36,338 nt of DNA, taken from assembly GCF_900114785.1 (NCBI RefSeq), contig NZ_FOUG01000029.1, positions 1 to 36,338 on the forward strand, given 5' to 3'. Numbering within the stretch: the stretch's first letter is position 1; each line of letters opens with the position of its first letter. Both the position numbers and the translations under genes were made by a program. The notes under the pieces are model-generated. The model saw nothing but the letters and a program-made list of their open reading frames with translations. It searched no databases and was not told the DNA's origin. Below are positions 22,533 through 31,442 of the stretch, in pieces. The DNA is from Variovorax sp. OV329. GTDB lineage: Bacteria > Pseudomonadota > Gammaproteobacteria > Burkholderiales > Burkholderiaceae_C.

Positions 22533-22745
22533 CTAGAAGCCGAGGTAGCGACTGGCCGCCCGACCTAAGGGTGTGATCTCCGTCACCGTCGCTGATCCGG
22601 CTTGCCCCAGAGAGAAGGGCGGCCCGAAGGTGACGCGGAGGTAGCCCGCTGCGCGCAAGTCTTGAAGATGGCTAATATCTGCGCGAACGGCGAATCGCAT
22701 CGGCAGGCTCCCATGACGGACTCGCCTAAGGATGTATTGGCTCAT
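22533..22745 (-). CDS. Small hypothetical protein
   Basis: This 70 aa product starts at ATG 22745. The sequence DISHLQDLRAAGYLRVTFGP followed by SATVTEITPLGRAASRYLGF suggests a winged-helix-like small protein (a helix, then a hairpin). It shows no catalytic motif. It probably heads an operon with the 22320 gene. No strong ribosome binding site is seen. Confidence 0.5.
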   Translation of the reverse strand: MSQYILRRVRHGSLPMRFAVRADISHLQDLRAAGYLRVTFGPPFSLGQAGSATVTEITPLGRAASRYLGF

Positions 22746-23207
22746 GTTTTGCCTTTGCGTCCAAAGAGTGATTGGAACATCATCTGGCCGTTGCCGTGCT
22801 CAACAGACGTAACAACCTGAACCCTGAGTCCACACTGTCCAGTGCTCCGAGAGCTTTCGCCGATTGAATCCAGATTCCGTCTGGACAGGTGTATGAGGCC
22901 GCCGCACGAGGTCCTGGCGCCGTTCAGCCGCACTTGCAGACCTTGGCGTTGGCTTGCGCTTTTGGATTGAGTGCTTTCATGGCCTCCTCATTTCCGAGGG
23001 TGGGATGTACCTCTTGTTCGCGAGCAACTCACGCGCCTGGCTCGGATTCCTCCCCTCCTTCTGCACAGCCCCGATCAAGGGGGCGTCCGTGCGCTAACGC
23101 ACGGACGAAATGTGCAGCGCGTTCTACAAATAGACTTTGGAGCGCTCCGAGAGCAATCCCATGAATCACACCACGCACTGCGAGTTCCCGGGTTTGAAGG
23201 GCAAGTC
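22746..23207. other. Gene-poor stretch
   Basis: It lies between divergent small genes. The frame of the following gene is open back to 22971, but that part has no family character. No repeat or promoter could be assigned. Confidence 0.35.
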
Positions 23208-23459
23208 ATGACGAGCGTGCCCATTTTCCATGAGGCGTCAGGCACGGTTCGATTCTGGGTGCTCGTCGAAGGCAATGAAGTGGGCGCCATGATCGGCAAG
23301 GAGACACTGCACTACCTCTATCGACCTACTGCCGTCGACGATGTGCCTTTGGAAACCTTCGCCCTTCATGCAGAGGAGCTTGCTGAAGCCGTGCGGCGGC
23401 GTGTGACTGGCGGCGCCTTCGTGCCCGTGATGCTCCGAGAACGCGATATGGCAACTTGA
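23208..23459 (+). CDS. DUF1488-like small protein
   Basis: This 83 aa product starts at ATG 23208 with GAAGG about 8 bp upstream. It contains GTVRFWVLVEGNEVGAMIGK followed by ETLHYLY, then an acidic middle and an HAEELAEAVRRRV helix. The V-R-F-W...E-V...I-x-x-E-T-L pattern and length match DUF1488 proteins, a small family without known function that is common in proteobacteria. Confidence 0.55.
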   Translation: MTSVPIFHEASGTVRFWVLVEGNEVGAMIGKETLHYLYRPTAVDDVPLETFALHAEELAEAVRRRVTGGAFVPVMLRERDMAT

Positions 23460-23529
23460 AGTCGACCAGGATGAACACGTCGACTAATGAACGCTCTCGG
23501 CTCTACGAACATGTTTCACCACCGGCGCT

Positions 23530-24021
23530 GTGGACGTCGATGCGCGAAAGCGAGTCGGCGATTGGGCACCGGGGGCCGTGCACGGTGACACCCATTTCTC
23601 CGATCGTGAGGCGGTCGCAGGCATCTTGCTCTCCCTCGTTCTTGCAAGGCTGCTCGAGGGCGGGGCGAACAAGACCTCACGCACGGGCCTTCACTTAAGC
23701 GTGCCGGTCAGTGTGCGTCCTTCAGTGCGCCGTGGACTCACTGCGCTAGTTGACCACGGCGTGCTCGCAATGTCCGGTGAGGACATCGGCTTCACTTTCA
23801 AGGGACGATTGCTTCGTGTTCGCCTTCAAAGTGCACGCACTCATTCGCGCCAGGGCAACGACCCGCGCGACCATATTGCGGCGCAGATCGATTCGATAGT
23901 CAACGCCATCGATCGAGATGATCGCTTCGACCCGCAAGGGCCCGTTGAGGAGATGCAATCGCTGGCCGCCCGATTACAGGCAGCGCGCACGCCCCGTCGG
24001 CCCATCATTTCGGCAAGGTAG
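23530..24021 (+). CDS. Hypothetical protein, start uncertain
   Basis: This frame of 163 codons opens with GTG 23530 and reads like protein: AVAGILLSLVLARLLEGG, SVRRGLTALVDHGVLAMSGE and HIAAQIDSIVNAIDRDDRF. There is no ribosome binding site. A different frame begins with ATG 23471 behind CAGG (MNTSTNERSRLYEHVSPPAL) and also looks natural for its first 45 codons. A frameshift between 23580 and 23640 joining the two is possible. The family is unknown. Confidence 0.4.
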   Translation: MDVDARKRVGDWAPGAVHGDTHFSDREAVAGILLSLVLARLLEGGANKTSRTGLHLSVPVSVRPSVRRGLTALVDHGVLAMSGEDIGFTFKGRLLRVRLQSARTHSRQGNDPRDHIAAQIDSIVNAIDRDDRFDPQGPVEEMQSLAARLQAARTPRRPIISAR

Positions 24022-24094
24022 GTTGCCCTTGGCTGCCTCCTCGCGGTAGCAGCCGCTTCCGCCTTCTAGCACTGACTTGGAGGGACAAGAAGAT

Positions 24095-24102
24095 CGTGTC
24101 CC
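24095..24102. repeat. Target site duplication, left copy
   Basis: CGTGTCCC directly abuts the left end of the IS21-family element and is repeated exactly at 26729-26736. Confidence 0.85.
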
Positions 24103-24297
24103 TGTCCGCGCCGAAGTAGAACTGAGCCACCGCGCCAATCGAATCGTGAGCCAGGGGTGGAAGCCGACGTAGCGGTGGTCGGCTGTGGATAAGTGTATGC
24201 CTTGCCTTGTTCGTTGACCTCCTTTTGGTTCTTGTGTTTCGAGTCATAGGGCGCGCAGGGCGAAGCCCGCAGCGCCTTGTCTCGGATGCTGCGTACG

Positions 24298-25107
24298 TCA
24301 GTCAGCGCTGTCCGTTGGCTCGCTCCTGCTACTGCCCTTGCGGGCCTGTTCCCTGGCCTTGATGCGCTTCTTGGCTGTGGCGCTGCTGTGCAGGAAGCGA
24401 TGGCTCTCGTTGCCCGTCTCCACGATGTGGCAGTGATGCGTGAGCCGATCGAGCAAGGCGGTGGTCATCTTCGCGTCGCCGAACACCGTGGACCATTCGG
24501 CGAAGTCTAGGTTGGTAGTGATCACCACGCTGGTGTGCTCGTACAGCTTGGACAGCAGGTGGAACAGCAGCGCGCCGCCGGCCTGACTGAACGGCAGGTA
24601 GCCCAGCTCGTCCAGGATCACCAGGTCCATGCGCACCAGCGCACTGGCGATGCGCCCGGCCTTGCCCTGGGCCTTCTCCTGCTCCAGTGCGTTGACCAGA
24701 TCGACCGTCGAGAAGAACCGCACGCGCTTGCCATGGCGCGTGATGCCCGAGACACCCAGGGCCGTGGCCAGATGGGTCTTGCCCGTGCCCGGGCCTCCGA
24801 CCAGCACGGTGTTGTGCGCGGCCTCGGTGAACTCCAATGTCGCGAGCTGGTGGATCAGCTTCTTGTCCACGACCGAGGCGTCGAAGTCGAAGCCCGCGAG
24901 ATCCCGGTGCACTGGGAAGCGCGCCGACGTCATCTGGTACTGGACTGAGCGCATTGCTCGGTCCGTCGTCTCGGCCTGCAGCAGGTGCTCGACCAGCCAG
25001 CGCGCAGCATCCAGGCCTGACGCCGGCCCTTGCTCCTGGAGATCGAACCAGGCCCCGGCCATGCCGTGCAGGCGTAACGCCTTGAGCTCAACCGTCACTT
25101 CACGCAT
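24298..25107 (-). CDS. istB: IS21 helper ATPase IstB
   Basis: This 269 aa AAA+ ATPase loads IstA onto target DNA. The start at ATG 25107 has a strong AGGAGGT ribosome binding site; an 8-nt overlap with the istA 3' end implies coupling. Walker A is GGPGTGKTHLA and Walker B is LVILDELGYLPF, followed by the sensor ITTNLDFAEW and the conserved C-terminal DRLTHHCHIVETGNESHRF. Length and motifs are complete. Confidence 0.95.
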   Translation of the reverse strand: MREVTVELKALRLHGMAGAWFDLQEQGPASGLDAARWLVEHLLQAETTDRAMRSVQYQMTSARFPVHRDLAGFDFDASVVDKKLIHQLATLEFTEAAHNTVLVGGPGTGKTHLATALGVSGITRHGKRVRFFSTVDLVNALEQEKAQGKAGRIASALVRMDLVILDELGYLPFSQAGGALLFHLLSKLYEHTSVVITTNLDFAEWSTVFGDAKMTTALLDRLTHHCHIVETGNESHRFLHSSATAKKRIKAREQARKGSSRSEPTDSAD

Positions 25108-26611
25108 GGTCCACCTCCTGGCCACGCAGGCTGTCGTAGCGCGCCGTGTTGGCCAGCGGCGGTGTGGCCACCTGCAGCCCCGTCTCGGCGCTCTGCGGCG
25201 CAGCCGGTGCGGTCAGCCGGCTGAGCACATTGACCACGTGCTCCACGCTGACGCGCCCGGACGCAGGGCTGCTTTCCATCGCCAGCTCGACCGCCACGAT
25301 CACCGCATCCAGGCCAGCCGTGGGCACGATGGCCAGCACCTGGGCCATCACGCGGTCGCCGCCGGCCTGGCGCAGCAGGCCGCGTCGCAACTGCTGCAGC
25401 GCCTCGGGCATGTCCGCGAAGGGCGCTCCGTTCCTGAGCGCACCGGGCTTGCGCTGCACCAGCGGGATGTAGTGCTGCCAGTCGTAGCGAGTGCCGCCCG
25501 AGTCGCTCAGGCGCTCGTGGCGAGCGACCACTGCGTCATCGGCGACAACGACAACGCTGCTCGGATACAGCCGTGTGCTGACCATCTGTCCGGCCAGCTC
25601 GCACGGCACCGAGTAGCGATTGCGCGCCACCGCGACCAGGCAGGTGCTCGACACCCGCGCAGGCTTCTCCACATAGCCATCGAAGGGCTCGGGCATGGGC
25701 ATCAGGTGGGGCCGCTCGTGCTCGAGCATCTCGGCCACGCTGAACTGGCTGTGCTCGGGATGACGCACCTCGCTCCACAGCGCCCGGCATCGCTCGCTCA
25801 GCCACGCGTTGAGCTCAGCAAATGAGCCGAAGCGTCGCCGGGCTGCTTCGATCCAGATGCGCCGCCGGCTGTCCTGCACGTTCTTCTCCACGCGCCCCTT
25901 CTCCCAGCCCGAGGCCACGTTGCAGAAGTCGGGGTCGTACAGGTAGTGCGCGCACATCACTGCAAACCGCGCGTTGACGGTGCGGCCCTTGCCCTTGTGG
26001 ACCTTGTCCACGGCGGTGCGCATGTTGTCGTAAATCCCGCGGCGTGCCACACCGCCCAATGCAGCGAACGAGCGGGTGTGAGCGTCGAACAGCATCTCAT
26101 GGCCCTGGCTCGGGTAAGCCACCAGCCAGAACGCGCGGCTCGCGCACAGCTTCAAGTGGGCCACCTGCACCCGGTAGTAAATGCCACCGACCACCAAGCC
26201 TTCCTCGCTCCAATCGAATTGGAAGGCTTCGCCCAACTCGAAGTTCAGCGGAACGTAGGCCGTGACGTTGACCGCCTGGCCCTCGCCCTGGCGCCAGGCT
26301 CGAACGAAATCAGTGACGCCGGAGTACCCGCCGGCATAGCCCGCGGCCTTGATCTCGGCATGCAGCGCACGTGCCGTGCGCCTCTCGTGCTTGGGCCGCC
26401 TGGCATCGGCCGTCAGCGCCTGCTTGAGCGCCTCCTCGAACGCACTGAGCTTGTTGGGGCGTGGCTCGCGCCGGTACTTCGGCGCCTCGGTCACCGGCGC
26501 GTGCAGCCACTTCGACACCGTGTTGCGAGACAGCCCCGTCTTGCGCGCGATCTCGCGCTCCGACAGCTTGTCCCTCGCGTGCAGCCGTCGGATCTTGCCA
26601 ATCATGTCCAT
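25100..26611 (-). CDS. istA: IS21 transposase IstA
   Basis: This 503 aa DDE transposase starts at ATG 26611, behind AGGAG 9 bp upstream (GTG 26620 is an alternative). The N-terminal HTH is ISEREIARKTGLSRNTVSKW-like (KLSEREIARKTGLSRNTVSK). The catalytic acids lie in QFDWSEEG, IYDNMRTAV and WEKGRVEKNV. The C-terminal domain binds the terminal repeats. It is complete and uninterrupted. Confidence 0.95.
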   Translation of the reverse strand: MDMIGKIRRLHARDKLSEREIARKTGLSRNTVSKWLHAPVTEAPKYRREPRPNKLSAFEEALKQALTADARRPKHERRTARALHAEIKAAGYAGGYSGVTDFVRAWRQGEGQAVNVTAYVPLNFELGEAFQFDWSEEGLVVGGIYYRVQVAHLKLCASRAFWLVAYPSQGHEMLFDAHTRSFAALGGVARRGIYDNMRTAVDKVHKGKGRTVNARFAVMCAHYLYDPDFCNVASGWEKGRVEKNVQDSRRRIWIEAARRRFGSFAELNAWLSERCRALWSEVRHPEHSQFSVAEMLEHERPHLMPMPEPFDGYVEKPARVSSTCLVAVARNRYSVPCELAGQMVSTRLYPSSVVVVADDAVVARHERLSDSGGTRYDWQHYIPLVQRKPGALRNGAPFADMPEALQQLRRGLLRQAGGDRVMAQVLAIVPTAGLDAVIVAVELAMESSPASGRVSVEHVVNVLSRLTAPAAPQSAETGLQVATPPLANTARYDSLRGQEVDHA

Positions 26612-26728
26612 GGTGATCACTCCTCGAACCCCGCCGCTTAAAAAAACAGCAGGGTAGGTTGAACACCTGGCTCACTTTTACTTCGGCACTACACGCAAAA
26701 CTGGCTCAACTTCCGGTCGGCGCCAACA

Positions 26729-26736
26729 CGTGTCCC
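26729..26736. repeat. Target site duplication, right copy
   Basis: CGTGTCCC matches the left copy at 24095-24102 exactly. Before insertion the site read GGGACA, then 9 bases, then TGTCCC, an inverted repeat. Confidence 0.85.
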
Positions 26737-26897
26737 CGAATCTTGCGCATTGAACGACAATGCTTGGCCGAATCGGCCATTTCAGCGGCGGGTTCGTGAT
26801 CCGGCGATCGGCTGGTTTCGCGCCACAGCGCATTCTTGTTTGTTGTGACTCTGGGACTCCCCGTTTCGTTTTTCTGGTTAGAAACAGGAGTTCCTCT

Positions 26898-27243
26898 ATG
26901 GGCAAAAAACTTTACGTAGGCAACCTCGCCTACTCGGTTCGCGACAACGATCTTCAACAGGCTTTCGCAATATGGTTCGGTCGCGAGCGCCAAGGTCATG
27001 ATGGAGCGAGATGCCGACCGCTCCAAGGGCTTTGGATTCGTCGAGATAGGTACCGACGCCGAAGCGCTGGCTGCCATTGAAGGACTCAACGGCCGTTCGC
27101 TCGGCGGTCGAAGCCTGACTGTCAAGGAGGCCCGTCCGATGGAGCCCCGTCCTGCGGGTGGCGGCTACGGAGGCGGTGGTCGCAGCGGCGGCGGCGGCTA
27201 CGGCGGCGGAAATCGCAGTGGTGGTAGCCGCGGCGGATACTGA
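26898..27243 (+). pseudogene. RRM glycine-rich RNA-binding protein, frameshifted
   Basis: ATG 26898 has CAGGAG 7 bp upstream. The first frame gives GKKLYVGNLAYSVRDNDLQQ (RNP2 LYVGNL). At about 26967 the reading frame changes, and the second frame continues QYGSVASAKVMMERDADRSK GFGFVEI (RNP1) through LNGRSLGGRSLTVKEARP to a GGYGGGGRSGGG tail and TGA at 27241-27243. Two bases are missing (or one is extra) after the phenylalanine codon at 26964. The intact protein would be about 115 aa, a cold-shock-type RNA chaperone. A sequencing error is also possible because everything else is conserved. Confidence 0.75.
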
Positions 27244-27263
27244 GCGGTTTGGCATCAGCCAGG

Positions 27264-27288
27264 AAGGCTCCTTCGGGAGCCTTTTCTT
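27264..27288 (+). terminator. Rho-independent terminator of the RRM gene
   Basis: AAGGCTCC and GGAGCCTT form a perfect 8-bp stem with a TTCG tetraloop, followed by TTCTTG. It lies 20 bp after the RRM stop codon. Confidence 0.85.
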
Positions 27289-27360
27289 GTTAAGCGCTAC
27301 CCGAAGGCACTCGCGCACTCGCCGCGTTCGAGCGAGACTGCAATCACAACGCAGCGAGTC

Positions 27361-27402
27361 ACCGACGACCGACGACCGACGACCGACGACCGACGACCGA
27401 CG
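27361..27402 (+). repeat. Tandem 7-bp repeat, six copies
   Basis: ACCGACG is repeated six times without change, and a seventh copy is degenerate (CCCGACA). It lies in a gene-free region after the RRM terminator. It is a candidate variable-number site; no function is evident. Confidence 0.9.
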
Positions 27403-27835
27403 CCCGACACCAGTCGAGGTACCGCCAGATGTTCGGGGTTCACCTAGAGTTGCACTGTGAGTGAGAGCGGTTCGTCGACTCAATGTGTGTGGGGTTCTGC
27501 AAGCGGCCATCCTGCGGACGTGTCGTCCTCCTCCGCTAAAAAGGTTAGAGGGCAACGCCACATTGGACAGTTGGTGCGATCACCGGGAGAGGATCTCAGG
27601 TGATGAGTTGCATCGTCACGTCGCCGAAACCTTCGCGCAGGCCGATGCGCTCATCCTGGATTGGCTCATCGGCGGCCGCCGGTGCAGGTGCGCCCGGGTC
27701 CCCGACTAAACCATGGTGCAAGTTTCGACGCGCTGAGAGAAACTTCAGGTGCAGGGCTTGCCTGCCATGCCGCGGATCGCCACCGAGCCCGGTTGCTGTA
27801 AAGCTCGGAGTGCCACAGCAGCACCGCCTCAAGCT
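27403..27835. other. Gene-poor stretch after the 7-bp repeat
   Basis: No supported gene. The minus frame 27596-27832 is open but I could not find a family-like start. Confidence 0.35.
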
Positions 27836-28111
27836 TCAAGCAGCGCCTCCGCTTGGCGTCAAGTGCCGCACCGCCAGTTCAAAGCCCTCGTCGAAAGCAG
27901 CGTCCAAGCTCTCCGCCCAGTACCCGGTCGGACGATCGCTCATCCGGTCGGTCTGCCCGCCACTTTGATGGAGGTAGACATGAAACGGCCATCCGTCCGT
28001 CTGGATGTCGTAGCCCGCAACAACCTCAATGCGGGTGCCCAAATAGGTGCCTTGCATCACGTGACGTGGGCCAGTCTCTGTTTGCACCATGTTCTCGACT
28101 CTGCTCGGCAT
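27836..28111 (-). CDS. Hypothetical 91-aa protein
   Basis: The start at ATG 28111 is fixed by AAGGAG 6 bp upstream; the frame is open further but unlikely to be used. A beta-rich core (GTYLGTRIEVVAGYDIQTDG, PFHVYLHQSGGQ) is followed by a helix (WAESLDAAFDEGFELAVRHL). The pattern of a small beta protein ending in an A-x-x-x-G-x-x-x-A helix is common in betaproteobacterial hypothetical proteins. The function is unknown. Confidence 0.6.
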   Translation of the reverse strand: MPSRVENMVQTETGPRHVMQGTYLGTRIEVVAGYDIQTDGWPFHVYLHQSGGQTDRMSDRPTGYWAESLDAAFDEGFELAVRHLTPSGGAA

Positions 28112-28710
28112 GGCAGCTCCTTCCAAAAGACCCAGTATGTCGTCTTCAGGGCGCTGCAGGTTTTGGGCGACGGGAAATACTCGGGACTTCGCGCCACCGA
28201 TTCGAGGCCACCAAGCCGCCCAGACTCTCGCGAAGCTGGGCAAATCCGCCGGGTCGAAATCGAGTCGATTGCAGCAAATGGGTCCTTGAGAAGGAGTTGC
28301 TACGTTGCGTTGCACACCGCTAGTCCGTCAAAGTACCCACGAAGAACGCACCAATGCTGCAGCCGGCGTGAGAGATGGCCACGCCCTCAAGGACGGTGCG
28401 AACCGGCTGCATTGCACAGGCCCCGGATCTTGGCGAAACTGCGCTGCACGCCCTCGAACTGATGCTGCACAGGATCGTGCACCTCGACGAGCGACAAACC
28501 CGCTGCGGCCGGCGCAAGTCACTACCACTAGATCGTTACGTACGTCGACTCCCTGCTCCCTGTCCATGGCACTACCCGCGCGAGGTTTCTTGGCCGTTCG
28601 CATTCGAGTAAGAGATCAACGAACGTCACTTCATTTCACTTAGTCGTGAGTCGATGGTGCCTGGATCCTCCCGGCGCGATTGCCTGAAGATTTCATTTGC
28701 GCTCTTGGGG
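28112..28710. other. Gene-poor stretch
   Basis: Several short open frames on both strands, none with family features or ribosome binding sites. No repeat is seen. Confidence 0.4.
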
Positions 28711-28950
28711 TCACTTGGACTTTGCAAAGGTATCAACGAACCAGCAAGTGATTCTGTGAAGTCCCCAGATGGAGAGCAAAAGGGCACAGGCTGTGCCTAG
28801 GAATCGTCCAAACAAGGCGGCCAACTCGACTGTATTCGATTCTGATGCAATGGAGCCGGCCAGTACAAGGCTGAGCAAACCCACAAAGGTCCACCACACG
28901 GCACTTGCGCGCTTGAGCGAAACACCGTCGAGTGTGTCATTGGCGTTCAT
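28711..28950 (-). CDS. Small two-helix membrane protein
   Basis: This 79 aa product starts at ATG 28950 with AGTGAG upstream. It has two membrane helices: about 20-36 (VWWTFVGLLSLVLAGSI) and 47-70 (FGRFLGTACALLLSIWGLHR). No domain is known. It lies downstream of a gap and on the same strand as the Crp-like genes, but 230 bp away. Confidence 0.55.
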   Translation of the reverse strand: MNANDTLDGVSLKRASAVWWTFVGLLSLVLAGSIASESNTVELAALFGRFLGTACALLLSIWGLHRITCWFVDTFAKSK

Positions 28951-29182
28951 TCTCACTTGATACCATCTCTCCGCGGGGACCTCACGATCTAATCTTTTGC
29001 GAAACCGTACATCGGCCGAAGACGGAGTGTTGAAACAATGCTGTCTGTTGGTACTCGGAGCAGTAGGGCCGAAGGCTAGGTGGATGGGCCTCGCCCGACT
29101 ACGCTTTATAGAGGTCGCGGGGTTGCTCTGTCTGTCCGCGAGCGCACGTAGCAACGGGCCTCGCTATGTCGCGTTTGGCGAG

Positions 29183-29899
29183 CTAGAGCAGCCTGGCGTA
29201 GCTGAATGTGTCCGCGGCATAGCAGGCGCAAGCCGCTGCTTCGAGACCACGGCGATCAAGCACCTTGACGATGCCGCGGCTGTACTCGATCAGCCCATCG
29301 CGTTGCAAGCAACCTGCGGCCAAGGTGATGCCGACGCGGCGCACACCGAGCAGATGCGCCAGCAACTCTTGCGTAGCGTGAAAGCTGTCGGCGTGCGCGC
29401 GGTCATGGCTCATCAAGAGCCAGCGCGCTAGACGCGGGCCGATCTGATGGAAGCGCACACACGCGGCCGAGGCGGCCAACTGGGACATGGAGATTTGGAT
29501 GTAGAGGTCCAGTATGCGCCGCAGCGCCGCGCCGCGTTTGAGTTCACGTCGGAATTCAACGGCAGTCAGGCGCCACGCTCGGCCCTCACCCTGTACCAAT
29601 GCGTGCAAGGGGGATTTCGCTACGCCGAGGGCCAGGTGCAACCCTAACATCCCCTCGCGTCCCACCATGCAAACTTCGAGGCCGGGGCGTTCATCGACCT
29701 GCGTCACCAGAGAGATGAAGCCATCGACAGGAAAGTAGGCATGCCGGGTTGCCGTTCCTTGTTGGTAGAGCACTTCACCCACGGCCAGTTCGATGGCGGA
29801 ACACGCCGCCATCAGACGTTGGCGGTCATTCCGTGGCAACAGCTTGATGAGGTGATTCTCGACGGAGGGCAAGGTCGTCTCCTGCAGCGCAAGATACAC
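29183..29899 (-). CDS. Crp/Fnr-family regulator (first of two)
   Basis: This 238 aa protein has an N-terminal cyclic-nucleotide-binding-type beta-barrel (EVLYQQGTATRHAYFPVDGF, EVCMVGREGMLGLHLALGV) and a C-terminal winged helix (QELLAHLLGVRRVGITLAAG then LQRDGLIEYSRG). It lacks the Fnr cysteine cluster, and I do not see the clear cAMP phosphate cassette of Crp, so the ligand is unknown. The start is GTG 29899; TTG 29872 behind GGAG is an alternative. The paralogous gene at 29968-30687 lies just upstream on the same strand, with 68 bp between. Both end in similar LDRRGLE and C-x-CYA sequences, so they are likely tandem duplicates. Confidence 0.85.
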   Translation of the reverse strand: MYLALQETTLPSVENHLIKLLPRNDRQRLMAACSAIELAVGEVLYQQGTATRHAYFPVDGFISLVTQVDERPGLEVCMVGREGMLGLHLALGVAKSPLHALVQGEGRAWRLTAVEFRRELKRGAALRRILDLYIQISMSQLAASAACVRFHQIGPRLARWLLMSHDRAHADSFHATQELLAHLLGVRRVGITLAAGCLQRDGLIEYSRGIVKVLDRRGLEAAACACYAADTFSYARLL

Positions 29900-29967
29900 C
29901 AGTCTGCATCAAGACCGGCGGCGCGACCGTCTGCTAGCGCACAAAGCCTGCCGCGCAGCGCAACGCC

Positions 29968-30687
29968 TCAGATCGCAACCCGATTCGGAAGGAGCCGGTC
30001 GTACTCGTTCTTCACCACCGCGTAGCACTCGCACGATCGCTGTTCCAGTCCGCGACGGTCCAACACAGATATTCGCCCTCTCGCGTAGCGGATGAGGCCG
30101 GCCCTTTGGAGCTTGAGTGCGCTTTCGGTGACACCTTCTCGCCGCACACCCAACATGTTGGCGATCAGCTCCTGCGTCATCACCAGCTCACTACCCTGCA
30201 ACCTGTCAAGACTCAGAAGCAACCAACGGCACAACTGCTGGTCAAGCGAGTGGTGCCGATTGCACACCGCCGTTTGCGCCATCTGTGTGATCAGCGCTTG
30301 GGTGTATCGCAGCAGAAGGTGCAGGACCGGTCCGGCACGGTTGAACTCTTCCCGAATTACCTGAGCCTTCAACCGCCAACCGTTGCCGGCACTCTGCACC
30401 ACCGCCCGACTGGTGGTGGACTCACCGCCCATGAAAATCGAGATTCCCACGACGCCTTCATTGCCAACAACGGCAATCTCCGCGGACGCGCCGTCCTCCA
30501 TCACGTAGAGCAAGGAAACGATGGAACTTGTCGGGAAGTAGACGTGGCTCAACGTGCTGCCGGATTCGTACAGCACCTGTCCTAGCGGCATCTCGACTGC
30601 CTCTAGCTGCGGTAGCCAGCGCTGCCATTCAGCGTCGGGCAGTGCGCCAAGCAACTGGTTCCTTCTCGGCTCGGGCAAATTGGCCAC
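29968..30687 (-). CDS. Crp/Fnr-family regulator (second of two)
   Basis: This 239 aa protein starts at GTG 30687 with GGAGG 5-6 bp upstream; the open frame to 31194 is not used. The barrel has GQVLYESGSTLSHVYFPTSS and EIAVVGNEGVVGISIF; the winged helix is TQELIANMLGVRREGVTESA with LQRAGLIRYARG. Similarity to the 29183 protein runs over the whole length. This type of Crp/Fnr protein, with an atypical ligand pocket, is frequent in betaproteobacterial accessory DNA. It precedes its paralogue in a probable operon and is divergent from a phasin-like gene at 31016. Confidence 0.88.
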   Translation of the reverse strand: MANLPEPRRNQLLGALPDAEWQRWLPQLEAVEMPLGQVLYESGSTLSHVYFPTSSIVSLLYVMEDGASAEIAVVGNEGVVGISIFMGGESTTSRAVVQSAGNGWRLKAQVIREEFNRAGPVLHLLLRYTQALITQMAQTAVCNRHHSLDQQLCRWLLLSLDRLQGSELVMTQELIANMLGVRREGVTESALKLQRAGLIRYARGRISVLDRRGLEQRSCECYAVVKNEYDRLLPNRVAI

Positions 30688-31015
30688 AGCTTCCTCCAAG
30701 GGCTCAATGGATGACCCTGGTGGTCCAGGGGCACGCAAGAGACCACGAGGGCCAGTATAGGTCGCGAACGGTGCAGCCGCTTGACCTCTTTGTCCGCTAT
30801 CGCACAGTCGATTCATCGGAGCGCAAACTTCCCCCGCAAGTCGTGGCGGCGCCATCGTGGCATCAGACGCTCTGTACGCCGGCGCACAGACCATCGCCGT
30901 GCGAATGCCCATGCTATGAATGACAGCGTGTCGGCGATGGTAGAGGGGGCTCGGCAGCCACCTCTTGGGGGTGGTCCCTTGATGCCGACGGCTGTCGCCA
31001 GTCTTTAAGGCCATT
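30688..31015. other. Divergent promoter region
   Basis: It separates the Crp/Fnr pair from the phasin-like gene. The region holds no convincing gene. I see no clear Crp-type palindrome, so the target site of the regulators cannot be named. Confidence 0.35.
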
Positions 31016-31264
31016 ATGGAAAACATCACGCAATCCTTTGTCAACCTAAATACCGCAAATGCGGAGCTCATCGCGAGATTCGCTGCATCACCGGAGATGA
31101 CCGAACTGGCAAATGCAACCGCCCAGCAATACCTCGAGCTGGCACAAAAGGCTTGCCGGCCAGACGCGCGCAGAGTAGCCCGCAGGCATTGCATGGGCCA
31201 CCGGCGCGCGCAGCATCGGAGCGCCAGAATCCGTCGCTGCCTCGCCTGTCGGAAGTCCCCGTGA
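31016..31264 (+). CDS. Phasin-like protein, probably truncated
   Basis: ATG 31016 follows AAGG 7 bp upstream. The first 46 residues (NITQSFVNLNTANAELIARF, MTELANATAQQYLELAQKA) are an amphipathic helix like the N-terminus of phasins, which coat polyhydroxyalkanoate granules. After residue 47 the sequence turns to arginine-rich, non-phasin sequence up to the stop, which suggests a frameshift; a whole phasin is usually 110-190 aa. No PHA synthesis gene is present in the window. Confidence 0.4.
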   Translation: MENITQSFVNLNTANAELIARFAASPEMTELANATAQQYLELAQKACRPDARRVARRHCMGHRRAQHRSARIRRCLACRKSP

Positions 31265-31442
31265 CGGCTTGCAGGGCGGATGCCGCGCGCCTAGCTACCA
31301 CGCCGTCGTGCGCCACGAGACGTGCGGCGCCTATGGACTGCGGAGCCGCCGGTGCATCTTGTTGGCGCTATGGGACTGAATGATCCGGTTGCCCGTCTGC
31401 GCGCGACCGCGGGTGCGCACGTTGCGCTTGTTGGAGATCGTC

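Larger units (their letters stand above)
24103..26728 (-). mobile_element. Complete IS21-family insertion sequence
   Basis: The 2626-bp element runs from TGTCCGCGCC at 24103 to GGCGCCAACA at 26728; the ends are imperfect inverted repeats (about 18 of 27 bases) that begin TG and end CA as in IS21. Both ends carry further G-A-G-C-C-A copies (for example ACTGAGCCA at 24121), the multiple terminal repeats typical of the family. It encodes istA and istB on the minus strand. Flanking 8-bp duplications CGTGTCCC are perfect, so insertion is fairly recent and the element may be active. Confidence 0.9.

Noticed and set aside
24184..24192. Perfect DnaA box TGTGGATAA
   Set aside because: It is a single copy inside the IS21 element, far from the iterons, so it is likely chance or IS-borne.
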